Shown: positions 34,843-43,340, counted from the first letter of the stretch. The stretch is DNA of 64,000 bases from Rhodoblastus sp963704565 (GCA_963704565.1 OY969917.1:2418001-2482000); one strand, 5' to 3'. Program-made: numbers and translations. Notes: a model not told the origin generated them from the sequence alone.

Positions 34843-37650
34843 TCAGGCCACGGCGCCGTGGCAATGCTTGTATTTCTTGCCGGAGCCGCACGGGCAGGGC
34901 TCGTTGCGCCCCACCCGGCCCCAGCTCGCGGGATCGTTCGGGTCGCGCGGCGCGGACGGTTCGGGCGCGCCCAGCGCGCCCGGCGACAATTCGCCGGCCG
35001 CGATCCGGGCGTTGATTTCGGCGAAAGCCAGCTCGTCCTCGCCGGTGCTGGGATCGAAATGCATGGCGTGCATCGGCGGCAATTGCGGCTCGGCGGGGCG
35101 CTCGGGGACAACCTCGATGCGCATGAGCTGCGCCGTGACCAACTCGCGCAACTCGGTGATGAGGCTGTTGAACAGCTCGAAGGCTTCCGACTGATATTCG
35201 TTGAGCGGATCGCGCTGGGCCAGGCCGCGCCAGCCGATGACCTGCCGCAGATGGTCGAGCACGACCAGATGCTCGCGCCACAAATGGTCGAGCGTCTGGA
35301 GCAGCACCTGCTTTTCGATATAGCGGGTGAGGTCCGGCGAATTCATCTTTTCGCGCGCCGCATAGGCCTCGTCGGAAGCGGCGATCAGCTTTTCGCGCAG
35401 CTCCTCGTCGCCTATGCCTTCCTGCTTGGCCCATTCGGCGAGCGGCGGCGCGATATTGAGCTGGTTCTGGACCGCTTCGGCCAGGCCCGCGATGTCCCAG
35501 GCCTCGGGATAGGCGTCATGCGGCACATGGCGGGCGACGAGATCGTCCACCACGCCGTGACGCATTTCGGCGATGGTCTCTTCGAGCGAGTCCTGCGCCA
35601 TCATTTCGCGCCGCTGCTCGAACACCACCTTGCGCTGGTCGTTCATGACATTATCGAATTTCAACACGTTCTTGCGCATGTCGAAATTGCGCGCCTCGAC
35701 CTTCTGCTGGGCCTTTTCCAAAGCCTTGTTGATCCAGGGATGGATGATGGCCTCGCCTTCTTGCAGGCCGAGCTTGGTGAGCATGGCGTCCATGCGGTCG
35801 GAGCCGAAAATGCGCATCAGGTCGTCCTGAAGCGACAGGAAGAATTTCGACTGTCCAGGGTCGCCCTGGCGGCCCGAGCGGCCGCGCAGCTGATTGTCGA
35901 TGCGCCGGCTTTCGTGGCGTTCGGTGCCGATGATATAGAGTCCGCCCGCGTCCAGGGCCTTTTGCTTGAACGCCGCGATTTCCTCGCGGATCGCCTTTTC
36001 GCGGGCCTCGCGCGCCTCGCCTTCGAGCTCGGCGCATTCCTGCTTGAGGCGCATGTCGAGATTGCCGCCGAGCTGGATGTCGGTGCCGCGGCCGGCCATA
36101 TTGGTGGCGACGGTGATCGCGCCCGGCACGCCGGCCTCGGCGACGATATAGGCTTCCTGCTCGTGGAAACGGGCGTTGAGCACGGCGAAATTCTTCGACG
36201 GCTTGCCGGAGCGGGCCGAGGCGTAGAGCTTGTCCAGCGCGCCGGGCGCGCCGAAATCGATCATCTTGTAGCCCTTGGCCTTGAGAAAATCGGCAAGCTG
36301 TTCGGATTTCTCGATCGAGGTCGTGCCGACCAGCATGGGCTGGGCCTTGGCGTTGGCGGTCTCGATTTCGGCGACGATGGCCGCGAGCTTTTCCGCCGAG
36401 CTGCGATAGACCTCGTCGTCGCCGTCGAGGCGCGCCACGGGCATGTTGGTCGGGATCTCGACCACGTCGAGCTTGTAGATTTCGGCGAATTCTTCGGATT
36501 CGGTCGCCGCCGTGCCGGTCATGCCGGCGAGCTTCTTGTAAAGCCGGAAATAATTCTGGAAGGTGATCGAGGCCAGCGTCACGTTTTCCGGCTGGACCGT
36601 CACGCCTTCCTTGGCTTCCAGCGCCTGATGCTGGCCTTCCGAATAGCGCCGGCCCGGCATCATGCGGCCGGTGAATTCGTCGATGATCACCACTTCGTCG
36701 TTGCGGACGATGTAATCCTTGTCGCGCTGGAACAATTTATGGGCGCGCAAGGCCTGGTTGACGTGGTGAACCAGCGTCACATTGACGGCTTCATAGAGCG
36801 AGCCCTCGGTCAGCAGGTCGGCCTCGCGCAACAATTGCTCGATTTTCTCGTTGCCGTCCTCGGTGAGATTGACGCTGCGCTGTTTTTCATCCAGCTCGAA
36901 ATCTTCTGGCGCGAGGCGCGGGATCAGCTTGTCGATCGAGTTATACAGGTCCGACTTGTCGTCCGACGGGCCGGAAATGATCAGCGGCGTGCGGGCCTCG
37001 TCGACCAGGATCGAATCGACCTCGTCCACGACAGCGAAGAAATGGCCGCGCTGAACCATCTGGTTCAGCTCGTATTTCATATTGTCGCGGAGATAATCGA
37101 AGCCGAATTCGTTATTGGTGCCATAGGTGATGTCGGCGGCATAGGCCTGGGCGCGCTCGGCGTCCTCGATCCCGTGGACGATGACGCCGACGTTCATGCC
37201 GAGGAAATTATAGATGCGGCCCATATTCTCGGAGTCGCGGCGGGCGAGATAATCGTTGACCGTCACGACATGGACGCCCTTGCCGGCGAGGGCGTTGAGA
37301 TAGCAGGCGAGCGTGGCGACCAGGGTCTTGCCTTCGCCGGTCTTCATTTCGGCGATCGAGCCCTCGTGCAGCACCATGCCGCCGATCAGCTGGACGTCGA
37401 AATGCCGCTGGCCATAGGCGCGCTTGGCGGCCTCGCGCACCGTGGCGAAAGCGGGAACCAGCAGGTCGTCGAGGCTCTTGCCGGCGGCAAGCTCGGCGCG
37501 AAAAGTCTCGGTGCGGGCGCGCAAGGCCTCGTCGGACAGAGCCGCAAGCTCCGGCTCCAGCGCATTGATGGCGTCGACCCGGGGCCGATAGGTCTTCAAC
37601 CTGCGATCGTTGGCGGAGCCAAAAATCTTCTTCGCAAGGTTCCCCAGCAT
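34843..37650 (-). CDS. secA: Preprotein translocase ATPase SecA
   Basis: SecA drives post-translational export through SecYEG. The 935-residue protein starts MLGNLAKKIFGSANDRRLK. It has Walker A AEMKTGEGKTLVATL, the DEVDSILVDEARTPLIISG block, the preprotein cross-linking domain, NBD2 with GRGTDIQLGGN and GRSGRQGDPGQSKFFLSL, and a C-terminal zinc finger CPCGSGKKYKHCHG that normally binds SecB and lipids. The ATG at 37650 is the family start; a longer frame upstream is not conserved in character. A consensus-like promoter lies about 300 bases upstream, with a 101-bp repeat in between. Confidence 0.97.
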   Translation of the reverse strand: MLGNLAKKIFGSANDRRLKTYRPRVDAINALEPELAALSDEALRARTETFRAELAAGKSLDDLLVPAFATVREAAKRAYGQRHFDVQLIGGMVLHEGSIAEMKTGEGKTLVATLACYLNALAGKGVHVVTVNDYLARRDSENMGRIYNFLGMNVGVIVHGIEDAERAQAYAADITYGTNNEFGFDYLRDNMKYELNQMVQRGHFFAVVDEVDSILVDEARTPLIISGPSDDKSDLYNSIDKLIPRLAPEDFELDEKQRSVNLTEDGNEKIEQLLREADLLTEGSLYEAVNVTLVHHVNQALRAHKLFQRDKDYIVRNDEVVIIDEFTGRMMPGRRYSEGQHQALEAKEGVTVQPENVTLASITFQNYFRLYKKLAGMTGTAATESEEFAEIYKLDVVEIPTNMPVARLDGDDEVYRSSAEKLAAIVAEIETANAKAQPMLVGTTSIEKSEQLADFLKAKGYKMIDFGAPGALDKLYASARSGKPSKNFAVLNARFHEQEAYIVAEAGVPGAITVATNMAGRGTDIQLGGNLDMRLKQECAELEGEAREAREKAIREEIAAFKQKALDAGGLYIIGTERHESRRIDNQLRGRSGRQGDPGQSKFFLSLQDDLMRIFGSDRMDAMLTKLGLQEGEAIIHPWINKALEKAQQKVEARNFDMRKNVLKFDNVMNDQRKVVFEQRREMMAQDSLEETIAEMRHGVVDDLVARHVPHDAYPEAWDIAGLAEAVQNQLNIAPPLAEWAKQEGIGDEELREKLIAASDEAYAAREKMNSPDLTRYIEKQVLLQTLDHLWREHLVVLDHLRQVIGWRGLAQRDPLNEYQSEAFELFNSLITELRELVTAQLMRIEVVPERPAEPQLPPMHAMHFDPSTGEDELAFAEINARIAAGELSPGALGAPEPSAPRDPNDPASWGRVGRNEPCPCGSGKKYKHCHGAVA

Positions 37651-37780
37651 CGAAATCGACCTTTCAGCGCGGCGATCCCGCCCCGCGATTCTTGGACGCC
37701 GGCGACTGGCAGTCGCGGCCGGCGAAATGCGCCGCCCCACTTTCGGGAGCCGCCGCGCGAGAAACAAGACGCCGCGCCTT

Positions 37781-37881
37781 AGAGCCTTTTCCGTTCCTTC
37801 GGAATCGGAAGAAGTCTCTAATTCATTGTTTTAACGCATATTCTTGTCCAAAAAGTCTGCAACTTTTTGGGAATATGCTCT
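37781..37881 (+). repeat. 101-bp structured intergenic repeat, copy 1
   Basis: Copy 1 starts AGAGCCTTTTCCGTTCC and ends GGGAATATGCTCT, and the terminal AGAGC/GCTCT bases are complementary. It contains a long internal stem-loop (GCATATTC with GAATATGC, inner CCAAAAAGT with ACTTTTTGG). It is identical base for base to the reverse complement of copy 3 at 60341-60441, and differs from copy 2 at three positions. It lies in the presumed 5' leader of secA, antisense in orientation. Confidence 0.9.
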
Positions 37882-37955
37882 GGTTCCCTGCGACCGCGAC
37901 GATTTTTTGACGGAAGCGGCGCGAAAACGCGAAAAGCCGGGAATCCGGCGTGCGA

Positions 37956-37984
37956 CAGATAGAAGCGCCGCGCCGCCTTGTCAA
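37956..37984 (-). promoter_or_regulatory. Sigma-70-type promoter facing secA
   Basis: On the minus strand TTGACA (37984-37979), a 17-base spacer and TATCTG (37961-37956) form a near-consensus housekeeping promoter. It would give a leader of about 300 nucleotides before the secA start, including repeat copy 1. Confidence 0.6.
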
Positions 37985-38016
37985 CGCGGCCGATTCAAAG
38001 CGGAAAAAGCCCGCTT

Positions 38017-38117
38017 AGAGCCTTTTCCGTTCCTTCGGAATCGGAAGAAGTCTCTGATTCACTGTTTTAACGCATATTCTTGTCCAAAAAGTCTGCAACT
38101 TTTTGGGAATATGCGCT
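38017..38117 (+). repeat. 101-bp structured intergenic repeat, copy 2
   Basis: Copy 2 has the same sequence as copy 1 except for two substitutions in the TCTGATTCACTG segment and one near the end (GCGCT for GCTCT). Its last bases overlap the stop codon of the DUF2147 gene on the opposite strand. Confidence 0.9.
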
Positions 38118-38505
38118 AGCGCGCCCGCTTCCAGGTTTCTCCGCCGCAAAGCCCGCCGCCGGGAAGGCAACCCTGGACATGAAGATGATCGGCGTCCGCG
38201 TCCTGCGAGATTTCGCCATCATAGATCTTGCCATTGTCGAGATTGAAAATCCGCCCCTTCCAGACATTGCCGGCGCGGCGAAGATTGAGCAGGATTTTCC
38301 GGCCGACCGCCGATTTCTCGCCCGGTCCGGGCTTGGGCGCGGCGGCGACCGTACCGCAGACGCCGCCCCCGCACGGGCTTACGCGGATGATCGCGGTGCC
38401 GTCGGCGACCCGCCACATGCCGAAAGGGAACTGCGCGGCCAAGACGGCCGGCGACGCAAGTCCCGCGACAACAAGAAAGGAGGAAAAAGCGAGGGCTTTT
38501 CTCAT
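38116..38505 (-). CDS. DUF2147 family exported protein
   Basis: This 129-residue protein has a Sec signal peptide (MRKALAFSSFLVVAGLASPAVLAAQ) and a small beta-rich mature domain: GMWRVADGTAIIRVSPCGGGVCGTV, WKGRIFNLDNGKIYDGEIS, LHVQGCLPGGGLCGGETWKR. That pattern with W-x-G-x-I and paired cysteines matches the DUF2147 family of secreted lipocalin-like proteins of unknown role. Its ATG overlaps the hemD stop (ATGA). The stop codon straddles the edge of repeat copy 2, so the repeat may have fixed the present C-terminus. Confidence 0.82.
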   Translation of the reverse strand: MRKALAFSSFLVVAGLASPAVLAAQFPFGMWRVADGTAIIRVSPCGGGVCGTVAAAPKPGPGEKSAVGRKILLNLRRAGNVWKGRIFNLDNGKIYDGEISQDADADHLHVQGCLPGGGLCGGETWKRAR

Positions 38506-39212
38506 ACGGTTCGATCTCCACGGCGCGACTCGACCGAGCCGAGCAAATTCAATAACGCCTCTTCGTCGGGTTGAGAAGCGGTCAAAATTCTCGCCCCTGG
38601 CGCGGCCTGCCGGCAGATATTGGCTACCTCGGACGAAAGGCAGAAATGCGACAGCCGGGCGGCGCCGTCTCCGATCAGGGCCAAGGCCGCGCCGGCGCTG
38701 CGCGGCGAATAGTGCAGAACGGCGTCGATCCGCCCGCCGCGCAAAGCCGCGACGACCCCTTCGGGCCAGCTCGCGACCGGCCGGGCGTCATAGGTTTCGA
38801 CGATTTCAAGCCGCCAGCCGGCCCCGCCAAGGCGCCGCTCCAGCACGGGCTTGCGCTCGCGACCCGCCAGATAAAGCGCGGCGCCGGGCTTCTTGCGGGC
38901 GATCAGACATTCGGCCAGGGCTTCCGCGCGCGGCGCGACGAATTCAACCGCAAGGCCCGCGGCGCGCGCCGCTTGCGCGGTCTTTTCGCCGACGCAGGCG
39001 GCGGGTGCGCTCTGAATGGCGTGCCGCGCCGTCCATCCGCCGAAAGCCTGGGCGCTGGTGGCGAGGATCAGGTCGAAAGTCCCGTCCGGAACCGGCGCGC
39101 CGGTGAGAAAAATTTCCAAAGCCGGCGCGATCACAGCTTCGTGGCCCAGGGCGGCGAGCCGTTTCGCCACGCGCGTCGCCTGAGGCAAGGGCCGGGTGAC
39201 CAGCACGCGCAT
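38502..39212 (-). CDS. hemD: Uroporphyrinogen-III synthase
   Basis: HemD cyclises hydroxymethylbilane to uroporphyrinogen III with inversion of ring D, the branch point to haem, cobalamin and (bacterio)chlorophyll. The 236-residue protein begins MRVLVTRPLPQATRVAKRLAALGHEAVIAPALEI and has the two alternating Rossmann-like domains of the family, with FDLILATSAQAFGGW and AVLHYSPRSAGAAL at the usual hinge and active-site areas. Sequence conservation in HemD is low; the position five bases after hemC supports the call. Confidence 0.9.
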   Translation of the reverse strand: MRVLVTRPLPQATRVAKRLAALGHEAVIAPALEIFLTGAPVPDGTFDLILATSAQAFGGWTARHAIQSAPAACVGEKTAQAARAAGLAVEFVAPRAEALAECLIARKKPGAALYLAGRERKPVLERRLGGAGWRLEIVETYDARPVASWPEGVVAALRGGRIDAVLHYSPRSAGAALALIGDGAARLSHFCLSSEVANICRQAAPGARILTASQPDEEALLNLLGSVESRRGDRTV

Positions 39213-39217
39213 CGCGG

Positions 39218-40156
39218 TCAGAAATGCAGCAGATCGGCGGGCGCGGCGGCAAGAATTTTCCGCGCGGCGCTTTCGCCCAGGGCGGCGGCGTCCTTGACCG
39301 GGCCTTCGGCGTGGGCGTCGTAAGCCTCGGAGCCGTCCTTGCGCAGGACCAGCCCGTAAAAGCTCACGTGATCGCCGGCGACCACGGCGTGGCCGGCGAT
39401 CGGCGTCCGGCAGGAGCCGTCGAGCACATTGAGAAATGCCCGCTCCGCCGCCAGGGCAAAGCCGGTTTCGGCGTCGCAGATCGGGGCGAGGTCGGCGCGA
39501 ATCGTCGCGTCGTCCGTCCGCGCCGTGAGCGCGATGGCGCCCTGGCCGCAGGCCGGCGGAAACAGGTCGAGCGGCAGGATCGAGGTCGCCTTGTCGGCGA
39601 GACCCAGCCGCTTCAGACCCGCCAGCGCCAGCAAAGTGGCGGCGAATTCGCCGCTTTCCACCTTGCGCAGCCTGGTCTGGACATTGCCGCGCAGCAATTC
39701 GACCTGGAGATCGGGGCGCAGCCGGCAAATCATCGCCTGCCGGCGCAGCGACGCCGAGCCGACCCGCGCGCCTTGCGGCAAATCCATCAAGATCCTGGCC
39801 GCGCCGCCGATGAAGGCGTCGCGCACGTCCTCGCGCGGCAGAAAGCCCGCGACGACCAGGCCTTCCGGCAGCACGGTCGGCAAATCCTTGGCCGAATGGA
39901 CGGCGATGTCGATCGCGCCGTCGAGCTGGGCCAGATCCAGCTCGCGGGTGAACAGGCCCTTGCCGCCGACCTCGCTCAGGGGCCGGTCCTGGATCATGTC
40001 GCCGCTGGTCTTGATGACCACGATTTCGAAATGCTCTTCCGGCGCGCCATGGACCAGAGCGAGGCGGCGGCGGGTTTCATGAGCCTGGGCCAGGGCCAGG
40101 GGGCTGCCGCGCGTGCCGATTTTCATCCAGGGCGCCAAAATTTCGCTCCATGCCAT
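39218..40156 (-). CDS. hemC: Porphobilinogen deaminase (hydroxymethylbilane synthase)
   Basis: HemC polymerises four porphobilinogens onto a dipyrromethane cofactor. The 312-residue protein has KIGTRGSPLALAQAHE, the catalytic Asp region VHSAKDLPT, GARVGSASLRRQA and the cofactor-attaching Cys in LDGSCRTPIAGHA (near residue 248). The ATG at 40156 gives a short MAWSEILAPW leader before the conserved start; an internal Met eleven residues later is an alternative. It is first in hemC-hemD-DUF2147 and divergent from tsaD, the usual arrangement in this group. Confidence 0.96.
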   Translation of the reverse strand: MAWSEILAPWMKIGTRGSPLALAQAHETRRRLALVHGAPEEHFEIVVIKTSGDMIQDRPLSEVGGKGLFTRELDLAQLDGAIDIAVHSAKDLPTVLPEGLVVAGFLPREDVRDAFIGGAARILMDLPQGARVGSASLRRQAMICRLRPDLQVELLRGNVQTRLRKVESGEFAATLLALAGLKRLGLADKATSILPLDLFPPACGQGAIALTARTDDATIRADLAPICDAETGFALAAERAFLNVLDGSCRTPIAGHAVVAGDHVSFYGLVLRKDGSEAYDAHAEGPVKDAAALGESAARKILAAAPADLLHF

Positions 40157-40226
40157 TTTCAATCCTTCGGGCGGCGGACTATAGGGAAAAGCGCGTCGCG
40201 AAGAAAGCGGCGCAAGGAGCGACCTT

Positions 40227-41297
40227 ATGTGGGCCAGCCTTCGCGTTCTGGGCATTGAAAGCACCTGCGACGAAACCGCGGCGGCGGTGGTCGAGGCCGA
40301 TTCGCGCGGGCGCGGCAAAATTCTCTCCAATTGCGTGCTGAGCCAGATCGCGGAACACGCCGCCTTCGGCGGGGTCGTGCCGGAAATCGCGGCGCGCGCC
40401 CATGTCGAGGCGCTCGACCCGCTGATTCGCCGCGCCCTGGCCGAGGCCGACTGCCGAATCGAGGATCTGGACGCCATAGCCGCCGCCGCCGGGCCGGGCC
40501 TGATCGGCGGGGTGATGGTCGGGCTGACCACCGGCAAGGCGATCGCCTTGGCCGCCAACAAGCCCTTCATCGCGGTCAACCATCTCGAAGCCCATGCGCT
40601 GACGCCGCGCCTGACCGAAAATATCGAATTCCCCTACCTGCTTCTGCTGGTTTCCGGCGGCCACAGCCAGCTCGCCGCGGTCAACGGCGTCGGCGATTAT
40701 CGCAGGCTCGGCTCGACGGTGGACGACGCCGTCGGCGAGGCTTTCGACAAGGCGGCCAAACTGCTCGGCCTGCCCTATCCCGGCGGCCCGCGCGTCGAAC
40801 AGACGGCGCTGGGCGGCGACCCGGCCCGTTTCGACTTCCCCCGGCCGATGGCCGGACGGCGCAATCCCGACTTTTCCTTCTCCGGCCTTAAAACAGCGGT
40901 GCGGCAGGAAGCCGAACGGATCGCGCCCTTGACCAGGACCGATGTCGCGGACCTCTGCGCCTCCTTCCAGGCGGCGGCGGTGGACGCGATCGTGGACCGC
41001 TGCCGCGCCGCTTTGCGCGTGCTCGGCGATTCGCCGCAACCGCCGACCGCCTTGGTCGCGGCCGGCGGCGTCGCCGCCAATGGCGCGATCCGCCGGGCGC
41101 TGGGCCGGCTTTGCGCCGAAACCGGCCTGCGGCTGGCCCTGCCGCCGCCAAACCTGTGCTCGGACAATGGCGCGATGATCGGCTGGGCGGGACTGGAGCG
41201 TTTCCGGCTTGGCCTGACCGACGGCATGGATTTCGCCGCGCGGCCGCGCTGGCCGCTCGACGCCCGGCAAGACCCGCGCTGGCACGGCAAGGCTTGA
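40227..41297 (+). CDS. tsaD: tRNA N6-adenosine threonylcarbamoyltransferase TsaD
   Basis: TsaD transfers threonylcarbamoyl to A37 of ANN-decoding tRNAs, with TsaB, TsaE and TsaC made elsewhere. The 356-residue ASKHA-fold protein has GIESTCDETAAAVV, the metal ligands in ARAHVEALDP and NHLEAHALTP, GGHSQL and the C-terminal metal Asp in LCSDNGAMIGWAG. It starts at the ATG at 40227. It is the first gene of a tsaD - PLD - gpsA run, in which the last two genes overlap. Confidence 0.96.
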   Translation: MWASLRVLGIESTCDETAAAVVEADSRGRGKILSNCVLSQIAEHAAFGGVVPEIAARAHVEALDPLIRRALAEADCRIEDLDAIAAAAGPGLIGGVMVGLTTGKAIALAANKPFIAVNHLEAHALTPRLTENIEFPYLLLLVSGGHSQLAAVNGVGDYRRLGSTVDDAVGEAFDKAAKLLGLPYPGGPRVEQTALGGDPARFDFPRPMAGRRNPDFSFSGLKTAVRQEAERIAPLTRTDVADLCASFQAAAVDAIVDRCRAALRVLGDSPQPPTALVAAGGVAANGAIRRALGRLCAETGLRLALPPPNLCSDNGAMIGWAGLERFRLGLTDGMDFAARPRWPLDARQDPRWHGKA

Positions 41298-41301
41298 GGC
41301 T

Positions 41302-41865
41302 GTGGCGCGGGCGCTCAAATATCTCCTCCTCGCCGGCGCGCTGGTCTTCGCCATCGAAGCGCCCAGGCCTTTTCTCGAACAGCAGTCGCCGATCGCCGCG
41401 CCGGTGCGGGTGGCCTATGGGCCGGAGCCGGGCTTCGAATCGCTCGATCCCAATCTGATCGCGCGGGCGCGGCGGACGATCGACATGACGGCTTATGTGC
41501 TGAGCGACGAGCGGGTGATCGAAGCCCTGTCGGCGGCGGCAAGTCGCGGCGCGAAAATCCGCATCTATTTCGACCCCGAACAGTTCCGCCGCATCGGCCG
41601 CATGAACGACAATGTGATCGCTCTGGTGAACCAGCCCAATGTCCGGGCGCGGATCAAGGCCGAGCAGAATGACCTGATGCACCTGAAGGCCTATGCGATC
41701 GACGGGCGCTGGCTGCGCACCGGATCGGCCAATTTTTCCTGGTCCGGCGAAAGGCGCCAGGATAATGACATCGTGATCATCGACAGCCCGCAGGCGGCGG
41801 GCGCCTTTACGCGGCGTTTCGAAACGCTTTGGGCGCGGCGCGACAATACGGACCCGACGCGATGA
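41302..41865 (+). CDS. Single-HKD phospholipase D-like protein (Nuc-type)
   Basis: The 187-residue protein has an N-terminal hydrophobic segment (about residues 5-20, signal peptide or anchor), and one HKD motif in MHLKAYAIDGRWLRTGSANFSWSG (H-x-K-x4-D plus the GSxNF element). One HKD in a small protein matches the dimeric endonuclease or phospholipase D branch, such as the nuclease Nuc. So it may cut DNA or lipids in the periplasm or at the membrane. It starts with GTG at 41302, four bases after tsaD, and its TGA overlaps the gpsA ATG. Confidence 0.85.
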   Translation: MARALKYLLLAGALVFAIEAPRPFLEQQSPIAAPVRVAYGPEPGFESLDPNLIARARRTIDMTAYVLSDERVIEALSAAASRGAKIRIYFDPEQFRRIGRMNDNVIALVNQPNVRARIKAEQNDLMHLKAYAIDGRWLRTGSANFSWSGERRQDNDIVIIDSPQAAGAFTRRFETLWARRDNTDPTR

Positions 41866-42854
41866 CCAAGACCGCGACACTCGCCGTGCTCGGCGCCGGG
41901 GCCTGGGGCACGGCGCTGGCCAATATGGCGGCGGGCGGCCACGCCAAGGTCTGGCTGTGGGCGCACGATCCCGCCCATGTCGAAGCCATGCGCCGCGACC
42001 GGCGCAACGACAGGCGCCTCCCCGGCGTCGTCCTGGCCGCCGAGGTCGAGCCGGTCGCCGACATCGCCTGCGTAATCGAGGCGGACCATGTGCTTTCCGT
42101 GGTCCCGGCGCAGAATTTCCGCGAAACCGCCCGAGCGCTGCGCGGCCATTTGCGTCCCGGCTCGGCCGTGGTCAATTGCGCCAAGGGCATCGAGCGGGAA
42201 ACCGGACTTTATATGAATGAAGTGCTGGCCGACGTGATTCCCGGCCAAACCGCCGCGGCTCTATCCGGCCCGAGCTTCGCCATCGATCTGGCGCGCGGCC
42301 TGCCGACCGCCGTGACCCTGGCCGCTGAAAACGCCGAGCTGGCGGAAAATCTCTGCGCGCGTCTCGCGGCGCGTCATTTCCGGCTTTATCGGTCGAGCGA
42401 CCTGATCGGGGTCGAGATCGGCGGAGCGGCGAAAAATGTGCTGGCGATCGCCTGCGGCGTGACGATGGGGCGAAAACTGGGCGCCAGCGCCCATGCCGCC
42501 TTGCTGGCGCGCGGCTTCGCGGAGCTGATGCGTTTCGCCACCGCGCAGGGGGCGCGGCCCGAGACGATCATGGGCCTTTCGGGTCTGGGCGATCTCGCCT
42601 TGACCTGTTCCTCGCCGCAATCGCGCAATTACGCCCTCGGCTTCGCGCTGGGCCAGGGCGAGGCGCCGCAATCGGCGAGCCACGGCAGATTGAGCGAAGG
42701 CGCGCTCACCGCGCGCATTCTGGTCGAGAAGGCGCGCAAGCTGGGCGTGGAAATGCCGATCGCCGAAGCGGTGACGGCGATCCTGGAGAGAAAAATCGAC
42801 GTCGGCGCGGCGATCGACGCTCTGATGAGCCGGCCGTTTAAGGCCGAGAGCTGA
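41862..42854 (+). CDS. gpsA: Glycerol-3-phosphate dehydrogenase (NAD(P)+)
   Basis: GpsA reduces dihydroxyacetone phosphate to sn-glycerol 3-phosphate for phospholipid synthesis. The 330-residue protein has the Rossmann motif LGAGAWGTALANMAA, SGPSFAIDLARGLPTAVTLA, the catalytic Lys in GGAAKNVLAIACG and GLSGLGDLALTCSSPQSRN. The ATG at 41862 overlaps the upstream stop (ATGA). A family link to a phospholipase D-like neighbour is notable but may be accidental. Confidence 0.96.
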   Translation: MTKTATLAVLGAGAWGTALANMAAGGHAKVWLWAHDPAHVEAMRRDRRNDRRLPGVVLAAEVEPVADIACVIEADHVLSVVPAQNFRETARALRGHLRPGSAVVNCAKGIERETGLYMNEVLADVIPGQTAAALSGPSFAIDLARGLPTAVTLAAENAELAENLCARLAARHFRLYRSSDLIGVEIGGAAKNVLAIACGVTMGRKLGASAHAALLARGFAELMRFATAQGARPETIMGLSGLGDLALTCSSPQSRNYALGFALGQGEAPQSASHGRLSEGALTARILVEKARKLGVEMPIAEAVTAILERKIDVGAAIDALMSRPFKAES

Positions 42855-42894
42855 CGCCCGCCCGAGGGCGGGCTATTGGCCGAGAGCTGACGCC
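42842..42894. repeat. 17-bp direct repeats bracketing a hairpin at the gpsA 3' end
   Basis: GGCCGAGAGCTGACGCC occurs at 42842-42858, where it contains the gpsA stop, and again at 42878-42894. Between and overlapping them, GCCCGCCC and GGGCGGGC (42856-42873) form an 8-bp stem with a two-base loop. It may be a local tandem duplication and a gpsA transcript end. Confidence 0.6.
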
Positions 42895-42908
42895 GCGCCG
42901 GAATTTCG

Positions 42909-43340
42909 TCACTTCTTGAGAAGGTCGCCCGGAACCTTGCCGCCATTGGCGGCGACGAGGGCGATGACCTTGTCGTGCAGCCAGACGTTCATCTTGGCGC
43001 TGTCGTTGGCATCACCGTCATATTTCAGCTCGGCGGCGAGTTGCTTGCGGGCGGCGAGGCTCGAATCGAGGCCGAGAACCTTCAGCAGATCGACGATGGA
43101 CACGCGCCAGTCGAGGGTTTCGGGGTTCTTTTCGTTCATCTCGTCGAGAACCGCGGCGATATCGACCTTGCTGGCGACATCCGCCGGCACGCTGGCCGGC
43201 GCGTCGGGGGCCGGCGCGGCGGCAGGCGCGGAGGCGTCGGCGGCGGGCGCGGGCGCGTCGGCCGCGGGCGCCGCGGCAGCAGCGGCCTCGGCCGGGGTCG
43301 TGCCGAAAATCTTGCCAAGAATGGAGCCGAAAATGCTCAT
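42909..43340 (-). CDS. DUF3597 family protein
   Basis: The 143-residue protein starts MSIFGSILGKIFG and then has a long alanine/proline-rich linker (about residues 17-60). A compact helical C-terminal domain follows: VDIAAVLDEMNEKNPETLDWRVSIVDLLKVLGLDSSLAARKQLA and ELKYDGDANDSAKMNVWLHDKVI. This corresponds to the DUF3597 family, whose role is unknown. A GGAGAG ribosome site precedes the ATG at 43340. It is convergent with gpsA. Confidence 0.85.
   Translation of the reverse strand: MSIFGSILGKIFGTTPAEAAAAAAPAADAPAPAADASAPAAAPAPDAPASVPADVASKVDIAAVLDEMNEKNPETLDWRVSIVDLLKVLGLDSSLAARKQLAAELKYDGDANDSAKMNVWLHDKVIALVAANGGKVPGDLLKK

Larger units (their letters stand above)
37651..38115. other. Intergenic region upstream of secA
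   Basis: This gap holds no gene. It contains two copies of the 101-bp repeat in the same orientation (37781-37881 and 38017-38117) and, between them, a minus-strand promoter facing secA. Short frames running through the repeats, which give the same peptide twice, are a consequence of the repetition. Confidence 0.8.

Noticed and set aside
34858..37782. A very long open frame on the plus strand opposite secA
   Set aside because: It is the antisense shadow of a GC-rich gene; secA is unmistakable and the mirror frame has no family features.
37844..38119. Short frames encoding the same peptide near the secA upstream region and again near 60400
   Set aside because: They arise because the 101-bp repeat occurs several times; no ribosome site and no conserved protein.
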